NCBI GenBank assembly: GCA_947499635.1
Contig: CANMPD010000001.1
Location: forward strand, 496,001 to 560,000
Direction: 5' to 3'
Source: an uncultured Paracoccaceae bacterium
GTDB lineage: Bacteria; Pseudomonadota; Alphaproteobacteria; Rhodobacterales; Rhodobacteraceae
Length of the DNA stretch: 64,000 nt
The notes under the pieces were generated by a model. That model was given only the letters and a program-made list of their open reading frames with translations, was not told where the DNA came from and made no database searches. Below, one piece after another: positions 19,232 to 28,518 of this stretch. How positions within the stretch are numbered: position 1 is the stretch's first letter; every line of letters starts with the position of its first letter. A program made the position numbers and the translations under genes.

Positions 19232-20401
19232 ATGGCCCTTCCTGCTAAAAAACAAATGACATACTGGGGCTTTGCTGCGGTAGGGCTCTCTATTGTTCTT
19301 TGGGCATTAGGTGACGTTCTTGTCCCTTTCATATTGGGCGCGGCGATTGCCTATATGATCGATCCGGTCGCCGATCGCCTTGAAAAAGCAGGTTTTAGCC
19401 GCGAGGTCGCAACCGCGATCATCACAGTCGGTACCATATTGGTGTTCTTAGTTGTCCTGTTGCGCATTATCCCTTTATTGATTGGTCAGATGCTCGACCT
19501 GTTTGAGACACTCCCAAAGCTGCTCACAAATTTACGCGATATTGCCCGAGACCAGTTTCCGCAGCTGTTTGATGAAAACAGCAAAGTCCATGATGTCTTT
19601 GTGACGATCTGGGACAATCTGCAAGGTAGCAGCATTCAGCTCTTTGAGGCTTTCATCGGATCGGCCATATCGTTGGTCAATCTAGTAATCATATTGGTCA
19701 TCGCACCGGTTGTTGCCGTCTATCTTTTGGTAGATTGGGATCGAATGATCGCCCATATTGACGCTATGTTACCGCGTGATCATGCCCCTGTTATTCGGCG
19801 TCTCGCAGGAGAGATCGACGCCGTCTTGGCATCCTTCATCCGCGGCATGGGGTTGGTCTGCTTAATCCTTGGGTCCTATTATGCGGTCACTTTGATGGTC
19901 GTCGGATTGAACTTTGGTCTCGCGGTAGGTTTTGTTGCTGGTCTGGTTACGTTTATTCCTTATCTAGGGTCTCTGATCGGAGGCACACTGGCGATTGGAC
20001 TGGCCCTATTTCAATACTGGGGCGCCATTGAAGTCGTGAGTGGAGATATCACCACATATTCGACTGATTGGGTTCGTATTTCGATGGTCGCTGCGATTTT
20101 CTTTGCCGGTCAAATCGTTGAAGGGAATTTTCTCACCCCAAAGCTGGTCGGAAACTCGGTTGGCTTACACCCAGTTTGGTTGCTCCTCAGTCTATCGGTC
20201 TTTGGAGCCTTATTCGGATTCGTCGGCATGTTGATCGCCGTTCCACTTGCCGCAGCGCTAGGAGTGCTTGCACGTTTCGGCGTGACGCAATATCTGGACA
20301 GTCGGCTCTATCAGGGGCTGGACCACCCCGAGGTACGTGATAGCGATCACCCCTCCCTAGATGATAAGAACACTCAAGACGACGATGCCAAAACAGCTTA
20401 G
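19232..20401 (+). CDS. AI-2E/PerM family membrane protein
   Basis: The 389-residue polytopic protein has about eight hydrophobic segments and PerM/AI-2E hallmarks: FILGAAIAYMIDPVADRLEK near the N-terminus and the PKLVGNSVGLHPVWLLLSL segment near TM7. Family members have been assigned varied roles (autoinducer export, Na+/H+ antiport), so the substrate is open. The SD ACAGGAG lies 6-7 nt before the ATG. Its 3' end overlaps hdaA by 17 bp, as in related genomes. Confidence 0.88.
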   Translation: MALPAKKQMTYWGFAAVGLSIVLWALGDVLVPFILGAAIAYMIDPVADRLEKAGFSREVATAIITVGTILVFLVVLLRIIPLLIGQMLDLFETLPKLLTNLRDIARDQFPQLFDENSKVHDVFVTIWDNLQGSSIQLFEAFIGSAISLVNLVIILVIAPVVAVYLLVDWDRMIAHIDAMLPRDHAPVIRRLAGEIDAVLASFIRGMGLVCLILGSYYAVTLMVVGLNFGLAVGFVAGLVTFIPYLGSLIGGTLAIGLALFQYWGAIEVVSGDITTYSTDWVRISMVAAIFFAGQIVEGNFLTPKLVGNSVGLHPVWLLLSLSVFGALFGFVGMLIAVPLAAALGVLARFGVTQYLDSRLYQGLDHPEVRDSDHPSLDDKNTQDDDAKTA

Positions 20402-21062
20402 CTTTGATTTGCCAGCAAAAACTGCCCTGGGCCGCGAGGATTTTTTTGTCGCGCCTTCCAACGCCATGGCCGTGGCATTGATGGATTCCAATTTTGCCTG
20501 GCCTCTCGGAAAGCTGGTACTTACGGGACCGAAAGGCGCAGGAAAAACACATTTATTGCACGTCTGGGCACAAGAGAGCGGCGCAGAAATCTTATCGGCG
20601 CAGGACTTATGTGAAGGTGACGTGCAACGGTTGGCCAAAGGCCCCGTTGCCATTGAGGACGTCCCCGATATTGCAGATGATGCACGGGCGCAAAATGCGC
20701 TGTTCCATCTACATAATATGGTTTTGACGAACGGGCATTTATTGATGCTCACAGGCAGGCCCGCTCCGAATCTTTGGGGATTGGGGCTCGCTGATTTGCA
20801 AAGCCGCGTACAGGCAGCCACCCACGCAGCTTTGTCTGCACCCGATGACGCATTGCTGGCCGTGGTGTTAGCCAAATTATTTTCCGATCGTCAAATCACG
20901 CCAAAACCAGATGTCATACCTTATCTAGTCGGCCGGATGGATCGCAGTTTTGCGGCAGCCCAAGCAATTGTGGACCAACTCGACCGTATGGCATTGGCTG
21001 AACAACGCACCCTATCACGCGCCTTAGCGATCACGGCGATGGGACAAATGCAGCGTCGCTAA
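20385..21062 (+). CDS. hdaA: DnaA-homologous regulator HdaA
   Basis: The 225-residue protein resembles DnaA domain III only: Walker A GPKGAGKTHL near residue 48, the Walker B-like AIEDVPDI and a C-terminal lid region. With the beta clamp, HdaA stimulates DnaA-ATP hydrolysis and limits re-initiation. ATG at 20385 (MPKQLSFDLPAK) puts a clamp-binding QLSFDLP peptide at the N-terminus, as expected for Hda. It overlaps perM by 17 bp. Confidence 0.88.
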   Translation: MPKQLSFDLPAKTALGREDFFVAPSNAMAVALMDSNFAWPLGKLVLTGPKGAGKTHLLHVWAQESGAEILSAQDLCEGDVQRLAKGPVAIEDVPDIADDARAQNALFHLHNMVLTNGHLLMLTGRPAPNLWGLGLADLQSRVQAATHAALSAPDDALLAVVLAKLFSDRQITPKPDVIPYLVGRMDRSFAAAQAIVDQLDRMALAEQRTLSRALAITAMGQMQRR

Positions 21063-21076
21063 TTTGTATATACAAA
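21063..21076. promoter_or_regulatory. 14-bp perfect palindrome downstream of hdaA
   Basis: TTTGTATATACAAA starts at the base after the hdaA stop and lies about 70 bp before ppx. It could be an operator or an AT-rich promoter element for ppx. Confidence 0.35.
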
Positions 21077-21148
21077 GCATATACATTGACCTTTAAGTCA
21101 TGTTACGTCATCACTTAGATCAAAACCCTGTATGGATACGGACGACTG

Positions 21149-22699
21149 ATGCCAAATTCTACTTCTGCGCATGATCTTTCAGATGAATGGGGGCCATTTG
21201 GTCATCCGGTATTTAACAGTCCAGACGCACGTGCCCTAGAACGTGTAGGTGTCGTAGACGTCGGGTCGAATTCCGTCCGGTTGGTTATTTTCGACGGCGC
21301 AGCCCGCAGCCCAGCCTATTTTTACAACGAAAAAATCATGTGCGGGTTGGGCGGCGGTTTGTCGGAAACAGGGAAGCTAAACCCTGCAGGCCGCGAGCGT
21401 GCTTTGGCCGCCTTAAAACGCTTCCAGCTCCTCGCTGAAGGCCTGTTACCCGATCCTTTGACCGTGGTCGCCACGGCAGCAGTGCGCGACGCCAATGATG
21501 GTCCCGATTTTTGTGAGCAGGTTCTGCGCGAAACAGGCCTGAAAATAACCGTGATCAGCGGCAAAGAAGAAGCGCGCTTGTCCGCGCAAGGCGTGTTACT
21601 GGGTTGGCCAAACACCAGCGGGATGATCTGTGATATTGGCGGGTCCTCAATGGAACTCGCCGAGCTGCGCGACGGTCAGGTTGGAACCTGTGTGACGTCG
21701 AATCTTGGACCACTCAAGCTCAAGGAAATCAAAGGGGGGCGCAAAGGTCGTGTTGCCCATATTTCAAGTGTTATTAAAGACTTGCATGCCGAAATGGGCA
21801 AACAGAGAGAACGCTTATTTCTCGTCGGAGGCAGCTGGCGCGCCATTGCTCGGATTGACATGCATCGCCGCGACTATCCAATGACCGTTCAGCACGACTA
21901 CCGTATGACCGCTTCAGACATTCGCAAAACGCTGCAGTTTATCGCTGGGCAAAACCTCGATAAATTGCGCAGTGAATGTGGGATTTCTTCTGGCAGAATG
22001 GCGCTGGTGCCTTATGCGGTAGATGTGTTGTCACGGTTGGTCAAAGAATTTCGCCCCAAGGAAATCACAATTTCATCCTATGGTATTCGCGAAGGACTGT
22101 TGTATGAACAAATGCCGAGCAAGCTGCGCGAGCGTGATCCACTGATAGAGGCTTGTCGTTTTGCCGAAGCAAAAGACGCACGTGTTCCTGGATTCGGAAA
22201 CACGTTATATCACTTTGTAAAACCTATATTTTCTCCCAATTCATATGCAAAAACCCGGCTCATTAAAGCCGCGTGTTTACTGCATGATGTCAGTTGGCGA
22301 GCACACCCTGATTACCGGGCTGAGGTCTGCTTTGATACGGCGACCCGTGCAAATTTAAGCGGCCTGACCCACCCAGAGCGCGTGTTTCTAGGGTTGGCTT
22401 TACTACATCGCTATCGCAATAAACGCAAAATTCCGCAGTTTGATCGATTGTTTGACCTATTGCCTCCTGAACAACAACAAGAGGCCGAAGTCTTAGGCAA
22501 AGCGATGCGTTTTGGGGCGATGATGATGGCATCCGCCAACGGCGAAATCGGCAGCCTACGCTGGCAACCTCGGAAAAGAGTGTTGCACTTAAAATTACCC
22601 AATAAATCCGGTGCCTTATTCGGCGAAGTTGCCAAATCGCGGCTCGACTCTCTGGCTTCGGCGTTAAAAGCGGATCTTAAATTTAACCCACCTAAATAA
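21149..22699 (+). CDS. ppx: Exopolyphosphatase / guanosine pentaphosphate phosphatase family
   Basis: The 516-residue ASKHA-fold protein has phosphate-binding motifs DVGSNSVRLVIFDG (near residue 33) and ICDIGGSSMEL (near 162), and a C-terminal HD-like helical region. Ppx enzymes hydrolyse polyphosphate from the end; some members act on pppGpp. In many Rhodobacteraceae ppk1 lies between hdaA and ppx; here only 86 bp separate them and ppk1 is absent from this locus. Confidence 0.9.
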   Translation: MPNSTSAHDLSDEWGPFGHPVFNSPDARALERVGVVDVGSNSVRLVIFDGAARSPAYFYNEKIMCGLGGGLSETGKLNPAGRERALAALKRFQLLAEGLLPDPLTVVATAAVRDANDGPDFCEQVLRETGLKITVISGKEEARLSAQGVLLGWPNTSGMICDIGGSSMELAELRDGQVGTCVTSNLGPLKLKEIKGGRKGRVAHISSVIKDLHAEMGKQRERLFLVGGSWRAIARIDMHRRDYPMTVQHDYRMTASDIRKTLQFIAGQNLDKLRSECGISSGRMALVPYAVDVLSRLVKEFRPKEITISSYGIREGLLYEQMPSKLRERDPLIEACRFAEAKDARVPGFGNTLYHFVKPIFSPNSYAKTRLIKAACLLHDVSWRAHPDYRAEVCFDTATRANLSGLTHPERVFLGLALLHRYRNKRKIPQFDRLFDLLPPEQQQEAEVLGKAMRFGAMMMASANGEIGSLRWQPRKRVLHLKLPNKSGALFGEVAKSRLDSLASALKADLKFNPPK

Positions 22700-22731
22700 C
22701 ATCCAGATACTGGCTGGCTGATCTTAATGGA

Positions 22732-23136
22732 TTAAATATCCACTCCGCCAAGTTCTTCCTGTGTTGGATCCTGAGCAGGCGTATCGTCTTGTTGTAAAGG
22801 TTTACGACGGATCAAAATGTCACCGTTGGGCAGCCTTTCCGGCAGCTCATAGACACTCCAATCACTCACTTCACCGGCCATATCGGCCAACGCAGGCCCC
22901 ATCTCCTGTAAGAAGCTCTGGAACGAAGGTCCAATCCCACTCAACAAGTCCGCCATCTCATCTAAGCTTGGGCCAATTTCCTGTCGCATGCCCTCAAACA
23001 ACATCTCAAACCCACGCTGCATCAAACCTTGGTCATCATCTGTGCCTTCGGGTTGTATGTTTTGTGCGGTAAGCTGCGATGCCAGGCCGCATACTAAAAC
23101 CACTGAACCAACTGCGGTCATATTGAGGTTTTTCAT
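22732..23136 (-). CDS. Secreted conserved Rhodobacteraceae protein of unknown function
   Basis: The 134-residue protein has a signal peptide (about 1-24, ASQLTAQ) and a predicted helical repeat-like middle (MLFEGMRQEIGPSLDEM, then FLQEMGPALADM). It ends with YELPERLPNGDILIRRK and an acidic, Gln-rich tail. Similar small proteins in this family are sometimes mislabelled AAA ATPases, but no P-loop is present. Probably periplasmic; function unknown. It is convergent with ppx. Confidence 0.7.
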   Translation of the reverse strand: MKNLNMTAVGSVVLVCGLASQLTAQNIQPEGTDDDQGLMQRGFEMLFEGMRQEIGPSLDEMADLLSGIGPSFQSFLQEMGPALADMAGEVSDWSVYELPERLPNGDILIRRKPLQQDDTPAQDPTQEELGGVDI

Positions 23137-23277
23137 CTCATATCCCTCTTAAAGCTCTTAAAGCTCTTAAATTTCTCACGCTGCCACGTACAAGTTTATC
23201 GACAAATTTAAAGAGCCGAGATCACCATCAAACAACAATTTCATTAATTATCAGATAGATAAATAACACACTCAATG

Positions 23278-23991
23278 TTACGCGTGACAATCAGCATCTG
23301 TTTCCTCGTGCAAGATATGCGCCGCTGAAATTTCTTCCCAAGCGCGGTTTATATCAGCCATGCGTCGCTGTGCCAATTGCACTGCTTCTGCTGGCACCCC
23401 ACGGGCGATCATTACGTCAGGATGGTTTTGCCGCACCAAAGCACGCCACGCTGCGCGCAATTGCTCAAACGTCAAATCAGGGGACACACCCAAAATATCA
23501 TAAGGGTCTTTAGGAGCATCTGCGACGAAACGAGCACGCAAGGCACGAAATTGCTGTGCGCTTTGTCCAAAGATTTGGCTCACTTCTGTTAGAAACGCAG
23601 CCTCGTTTGGATGAAATTCACCATCTGCAAGCGCAATATGGAACAGCCCTTCCATAATATCACACAGGGTGCTGGGGTCATCGCGAAACATTTTCTGAAT
23701 GCGCCCAGCATAGTCACGAAACCCTGCAATATCGCGCCGAGCAAGATCAAAAACATGCGCGGCTTGGCGTTCATCTGCGGCTGCTATTTGAAAAACTTCA
23801 CGAAAGGCAGTGACCTCGTCCCGGGTCACCTGCCCGTCTGCTTTGGCCATCTTTGCCCCTAGCGCAATGACCGCGATGGTAAACCCAACAGATTTTTCTG
23901 GTGGACTGCGCAAACGCTCAAAAACTTGGGTAAGGCTTTCACCTTGCCTCAATGCCGCTAGGGCTTCGGATATGCTCTTCCAAATTGACAT
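23278..23991 (-). CDS. DjlA-like co-chaperone with TerB and J domains
   Basis: The 237-residue protein has an N-terminal TerB-like helical domain (about 30-140; AKADGQVTRDEVTAF and ALADGEFHPNEAAFL, the paired acidic repeats) and a C-terminal J domain (about 170-228) with the HPD tripeptide (QNHPDVM). No N-terminal transmembrane helix is evident, unlike E. coli DjlA. It probably stimulates a DnaK-type chaperone for a specialised client. Confidence 0.88.
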   Translation of the reverse strand: MSIWKSISEALAALRQGESLTQVFERLRSPPEKSVGFTIAVIALGAKMAKADGQVTRDEVTAFREVFQIAAADERQAAHVFDLARRDIAGFRDYAGRIQKMFRDDPSTLCDIMEGLFHIALADGEFHPNEAAFLTEVSQIFGQSAQQFRALRARFVADAPKDPYDILGVSPDLTFEQLRAAWRALVRQNHPDVMIARGVPAEAVQLAQRRMADINRAWEEISAAHILHEETDADCHA

Positions 23992-24068
23992 AACTGCAAC
24001 CTACATTGATTTATACAGCCTGTCAGCGCAGGTTTTCATTACCGGCGTAAAAGCACAGTTTCAGCGCG

Positions 24069-26237
24069 TCACTCTGTCGCCTCATTCCGAGACAAAGAAA
24101 TCAAATCCAAGATCCCCTCTGCCGCGTCTGGAATAGGTGTACCGGGCCCAAAGATGGCTTTCACTCCGTTGTCATACAAGAACTTATAGTCTTGCTGCGG
24201 GATCACACCACCACAGACAACAATGATATCTTCTGCGCCTTGGTCTTTGAGAGCTTGCACCAACTGCGGCGCAAGCGTTTTATGGCCTGCCGCCTGACTT
24301 GAGAGGCCGACGACATGCACATCATTGTCTATCGCAGACTGTGCAGCCTCCTTTGGGGTTTGAAAAAGCGGCCCCATGTCAACGTCGAAACCAATATCCG
24401 CAAAACCGGTTGCAATAATCTTGGCCCCACGGTCGTGGCCGTCTTGGCCCATCTTGACCACCAACATGCGAGGTCGGCGGCCTTCGTTTTGCGCAAAGGT
24501 TTCGATTCTTGCTTGGATAGACTCGTAGCGTTTATCTCCGCGGTATGCCGCACCATAGACACCCGAAAGAGTTTTGATCTCGGCGCTATGTCGGCCATAC
24601 GCGTTTTCCAACATCATACTGATTTCACCAACAGTGGCACGAGCTCGTGCAGCCGTTACGGCCAGCTCAAGCAAATTTCCGTCTCCGGTCGTCGCAGCAG
24701 TCTCAAGCGCCACAAGGGCGCCTTCGACCGCGGCGGCATCACGCGTTTCGCGGATGCGTGCCAGTCGCGCCACCTGCGCCTCACGGACCGCGTTGTTATC
24801 CACATCGAGGATATCAATCGGGTCTTCTTCGCTGCGCTGATATTTATTCACACCAACGATTACCTCTTGACCACGATCAATCATCGCTTGTCGCCGTGCC
24901 GCAGTTTCCTCGATCCGTAATTTAGGCAGCCCTGAGGCCACAGCTTTGGTCATGCCTCCCATATCTTCGACTTCTTGCATCAAAGACCAAGCCTGCTCGA
25001 CCAGTTCATGTGTCAAACTTTCCACATAATAGCTGCCAGCCAGTGGGTCGACGACATTCGTGACACCGGTTTCCTCTTGTAAAATCAACTGCGTATTGCG
25101 TGCTATGCGCGCTGATGCCTCTGTTGGTAGGGCAATCGCTTCGTCCAATGCATTGGTGTGCAGAGACTGTGTCCCCCCCAGCACGGCTGACATCGCCTCG
25201 TAAGCGGTGCGGACCACGTTATTATACGGGTCCTGCTCTTGCAGACTAACCCCAGATGTCTGACAGTGGGTGCGTAACATTTTGGACCGGTCAGATGTCG
25301 CGCCAAAATCTGTCATCACACTATACCACAATGTCCGTGCAGCCCGCAGCTTGGCGATTTCCATGAAGAAATTCTTACCTACTGCAAAAAAGAACGACAG
25401 CCGTCCGGCAAACTGGTCGATGTCCAATCCGGCATTTATCGCAGAGCGCACATATTCACGCCCGTCAGCCAAGGTATAAGCCAGCTCCTGCACCAAATTC
25501 GCACCGGCTTCTTGCATGTGATAGCCAGAAATCGAGATTGAGTTAAATTTCGGCATCTGTGCTGAGGTGTAAGCAATAATATCAGATACAATCCGCATCG
25601 AAGGTTCCGGCGGATAGATATATGTATTACGGACCATGAATTCTTTCAGAATATCGTTTTGAATAGTTCCCGAGAGCTGAGCACGATCGTGTCCCTGCTC
25701 TTCGCCTGCTACAATAAAACTGGCCAAAATCGGGATCACTGCGCCATTCATTGTCATCGAGACAGAAACCTGATCGAGTGGGATACCGTCGAAAAGCACC
25801 TTCATGTCTTCGACACTGTCTATGGCAACTCCGGCCTTGCCCACATCTCCTTCAACCCTTGGGTGATCGCTGTCATAACCACGGTGAGTGGCGAGATCAA
25901 AAGCAACCGAGACCCCCTGCTGGCCGGCAGCCAGATTGCGGCGATAAAATGCATTGCTTTCTTCGGCTGTCGAAAAACCGGCGTATTGACGAATGGTCCA
26001 TGGACGGCCTGCGTACATTGTCGCCTTAACCCCACGTGTGAAGGGAGCCTCACCAGGCAAAGTCCCCATATGTGGAAGGTTCTTCGTATCATCAGCTGTG
26101 TAAACGGGTTTAACTTCAATTCCTTCAAGGGTTTGCCAAGTTAGCGTATCCAGCGGACGATCGCGCAGTTCATGTTTAGCCCGCGCCAGCCATTCTGCTG
26201 GCAGCTTGTTGGCCTCTGTCTTGTCCGGCTGCGTCAT
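24069..26237 (-). CDS. scpA: Methylmalonyl-CoA mutase, single-chain
   Basis: The 722-residue B12-dependent enzyme interconverts (R)-methylmalonyl-CoA and succinyl-CoA, the last step of propionyl-CoA assimilation. An N-terminal substrate-binding TIM barrel (for example [22 protein letters not shown]) is followed by a C-terminal cobalamin domain (about 590-715) with base-off motif DGHDRG, then GLSSQAAGH. The start has AGGGGGA 6 nt upstream. It overlaps the upstream sulfotransferase-like gene by 62 bp in another frame and belongs to the pcc cluster, although the epimerase is not in the window. Confidence 0.97.
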   Translation of the reverse strand: MTQPDKTEANKLPAEWLARAKHELRDRPLDTLTWQTLEGIEVKPVYTADDTKNLPHMGTLPGEAPFTRGVKATMYAGRPWTIRQYAGFSTAEESNAFYRRNLAAGQQGVSVAFDLATHRGYDSDHPRVEGDVGKAGVAIDSVEDMKVLFDGIPLDQVSVSMTMNGAVIPILASFIVAGEEQGHDRAQLSGTIQNDILKEFMVRNTYIYPPEPSMRIVSDIIAYTSAQMPKFNSISISGYHMQEAGANLVQELAYTLADGREYVRSAINAGLDIDQFAGRLSFFFAVGKNFFMEIAKLRAARTLWYSVMTDFGATSDRSKMLRTHCQTSGVSLQEQDPYNNVVRTAYEAMSAVLGGTQSLHTNALDEAIALPTEASARIARNTQLILQEETGVTNVVDPLAGSYYVESLTHELVEQAWSLMQEVEDMGGMTKAVASGLPKLRIEETAARRQAMIDRGQEVIVGVNKYQRSEEDPIDILDVDNNAVREAQVARLARIRETRDAAAVEGALVALETAATTGDGNLLELAVTAARARATVGEISMMLENAYGRHSAEIKTLSGVYGAAYRGDKRYESIQARIETFAQNEGRRPRMLVVKMGQDGHDRGAKIIATGFADIGFDVDMGPLFQTPKEAAQSAIDNDVHVVGLSSQAAGHKTLAPQLVQALKDQGAEDIIVVCGGVIPQQDYKFLYDNGVKAIFGPGTPIPDAAEGILDLISLSRNEATE

Positions 26238-27147
26238 CTCGTCCCCCTAAGGTCAGATCATCGATCTGTTCATTCAGGGGTACATCCAAATCAGTTGCAT
26301 TTTTATTTGGATTATCAAGCAACTGAACATAACCGTCTGCGCCCCCAGTTAGCCACATCATATCATCGGCATAGGCCTCGCGCAACGCTGCCGCCTCGTC
26401 TTTGGCGAATGGCATCCAGCGACCATTTCCCTCGGGGAGAACTTTTGCAATGCGTGGTGGTAAGGCAGATCGCAGGTGAGGCAACCGAGGTGAAGGGTGA
26501 AGCCGGAACATACCACGCGTTGTTGGGCTTTGGTGTCCCAAAATAGCCGTCAACTGTCCCGCAGGTCGGGTCGAAAAAACCTCATGTGGGCACACCCAGA
26601 TACGTGTTCCAGGCATTGCACAGTAAATATCAGTCAACACATCACGCCACGAGCGGCGTGCCCCAGCGATACGGGCCAAAAACCGGTCTGTCGGGATGCG
26701 TAAGCTGTGCTCTAAACTATGGGAAAATCCCGACGCCCACCACGTATCAAGGCTACGAATGTTCACAACCACATCTGTCACAGCCCCGTCAAAGGCATAG
26801 TCATAGCGCGCCACGCGCTCCCCTATGCCAGCATACAAGACTCCCGACGCGAGATTTTCCTCAAGACGGCCCATCATGTTCGCATCTGAAAAAAGAACCG
26901 ACTGCATTCCGACATCGTAAAGAGATCGAAGGTACATAGCGCAACGACCACGCGCGCGCCGCTGCAATGTCGCGCCAGCCATCGGCATCGGACCCGGTTG
27001 AATACCATGAAACAAACCTGAACGAATACGTTTTGGCCCGATACAAACGATATTTTGCTCGTTTAGCTCCTGCGCTTTACGGCCAAGATAGGCTTGAAAC
27101 GATGTTGTTGCACATCGATGCGCCCCAAGATGTAAAATGACTCTCAC
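26176..27147 (-). CDS. Sulfotransferase-like protein
   Basis: The 323-residue protein starts with [21 protein letters not shown], resembling the PAPS-binding P-loop (5'-PSB) of sulfotransferases. A downstream [15 protein letters not shown] segment could correspond to the 3'-phosphate region. No signal peptide is visible. Substrate is unknown; such genes in this family often modify surface glycans. The last 20 or so codons run 62 bp into scpA and are Gln/Arg/Ala-rich with no family character, as if the original stop had been lost. Confidence 0.65.
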   Translation of the reverse strand: MRVILHLGAHRCATTSFQAYLGRKAQELNEQNIVCIGPKRIRSGLFHGIQPGPMPMAGATLQRRARGRCAMYLRSLYDVGMQSVLFSDANMMGRLEENLASGVLYAGIGERVARYDYAFDGAVTDVVVNIRSLDTWWASGFSHSLEHSLRIPTDRFLARIAGARRSWRDVLTDIYCAMPGTRIWVCPHEVFSTRPAGQLTAILGHQSPTTRGMFRLHPSPRLPHLRSALPPRIAKVLPEGNGRWMPFAKDEAAALREAYADDMMWLTGGADGYVQLLDNPNKNATDLDVPLNEQIDDLTLGGRDDAAGQDRGQQAASRMAGAG

Positions 27148-27316
27148 GCGTAAGGAACTCCGGTAAAATATTTACAACAAATGCGCCGCACTCAGGAGTA
27201 GACTGTGGACCACAGCAGTAAGAACTTAGTTAACGCGACAGTTTTTCTGTCTCCTCAGGCCATACGAGGTCGCATTTTTCGCACAAAGCCATATATCTGT
27301 TTCAAGAGGAGACCAG

Positions 27317-27820
27317 ATGCTTAGACTTTCCATGCCTTTTTCGGCAACTTATTTTGTGGCGGCCGTTTTGAGCGGTGCGTTTTCGTTGGCTGCCGTACCC
27401 GGCTCAGCCCAAGAAAATCCCGCGCATCAGATCGAGATTCAACCGGGCTATGACGCCGATTTAGGGTCATTGCGTTGGACCAACCGTCCTATTGTGGTTT
27501 TTGCCGACAGCGATGCTGATCCCCGCTTTCAAGAGCAGATCGACAAGCTGCTCTCAGATCAGCCTGCGTTATTGGACCGCGATGTTGTCATCTTAGTCGA
27601 TACCGATCCGAGCCAAAAATCCCCTCTGCGTCAAAAGCTACGGCCGCGTGGTTTTATGTTAGTTTTGATTGGTAAAGATGGAGGCATAAAGCTGCGCAAA
27701 CCAAGCCCGTGGACCGTACGCGAATTGTCACGTACGATCGATAAAATGCCTATGCGCCAACGAGAAATAGACGAACGACGTGAAAGCAATGTTGAAAAAT
27801 CCGTTAATAACCGACCATAA
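27317..27820 (+). CDS. DUF4174-domain secreted protein
   Basis: The 167-residue protein has a signal peptide (about 1-33, PGSAQ) and a thioredoxin-like DUF4174 domain (about 45-150; LRWTNRPIVVFADSDADPRF ... RGFMLVLIGKDGGIKLR). No CxxC is present, so it is not a classical thiol oxidoreductase. Such proteins regularly accompany the pccA/scpA cluster of Rhodobacteraceae. It is convergent with the lipoprotein gene, 18 bp apart. Confidence 0.8.
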   Translation: MLRLSMPFSATYFVAAVLSGAFSLAAVPGSAQENPAHQIEIQPGYDADLGSLRWTNRPIVVFADSDADPRFQEQIDKLLSDQPALLDRDVVILVDTDPSQKSPLRQKLRPRGFMLVLIGKDGGIKLRKPSPWTVRELSRTIDKMPMRQREIDERRESNVEKSVNNRP

Positions 27821-27838
27821 GGTACTGTAAATAATAAC

Positions 27839-28378
27839 TTAATCCAAACTACGGCCATGAGAATAAAACAACCGCTTATTACGATTATCAAACACTGCGA
27901 CAGATCGCGATTGCGGATCAAAAAGCATCACGGATGTCGGATCCAATAATGCATTAAAATATGCGTTTTCCATTTCAGCCGCCATACAGCCTTTGGCCGA
28001 GGTCCCCGCCGTCAACAGGCCCAAGCCCGTAGGTAAATCTGCAGTCATGATCACTTCGGTCACCTGTGTAGGTGAATGGCCCGGCAGCATAAATGCGATT
28101 GGTTGCACGCCTTTTAGATTCCGCAATGCGGCATCCAAATTACGTACCTTTTTAAGAACCGAAGAAACCCGTGTACTTTTTACATCAAACAGCGCCGCAG
28201 TACAGGACGGTTGCGAGACAAAGTAAAACGTCTCGCCCAACTTTACCCAGTCCTTTACAATTGCGCGAACATCGCTTTCGCGATCCAAATCACACCCAGT
28301 CAGCATCATCATAACAAACAAGCCAGCGAATATTTTGGGGCTTATGTACAGACGTTTAAATAGACCTAATATCTGCAA
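27839..28378 (-). CDS. Lipoprotein of the propionyl-CoA cluster
   Basis: The 179-residue predicted lipoprotein has lipobox LTGC (Cys about residue 26) after a hydrophobic helix; the mature part begins DLDRESDVRAIVKDWV. TTG at 28378 is proposed because AGAGGAG lies 8 nt upstream and it gives a normal lipoprotein signal peptide; ATG at 28474 would place 32 extra residues before it. It is downstream of pccA on the same strand (140 bp). Function unknown. Confidence 0.7.
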   Translation of the reverse strand: MQILGLFKRLYISPKIFAGLFVMMMLTGCDLDRESDVRAIVKDWVKLGETFYFVSQPSCTAALFDVKSTRVSSVLKKVRNLDAALRNLKGVQPIAFMLPGHSPTQVTEVIMTADLPTGLGLLTAGTSAKGCMAAEMENAYFNALLDPTSVMLFDPQSRSVAVFDNRNKRLFYSHGRSLD

Positions 28379-28518
28379 GGTACTCTCCTCTGTGACCCGA
28401 TACAATCGCGTCACGGTCGACGACCGGTGCGTCGGGCAACAATAACGGCCCGAGATTACATCCACAGAGTGCAAAAAACCTTAACACCAATACAAAGACG
28501 GGTGTTCAGGTAAGTTGC

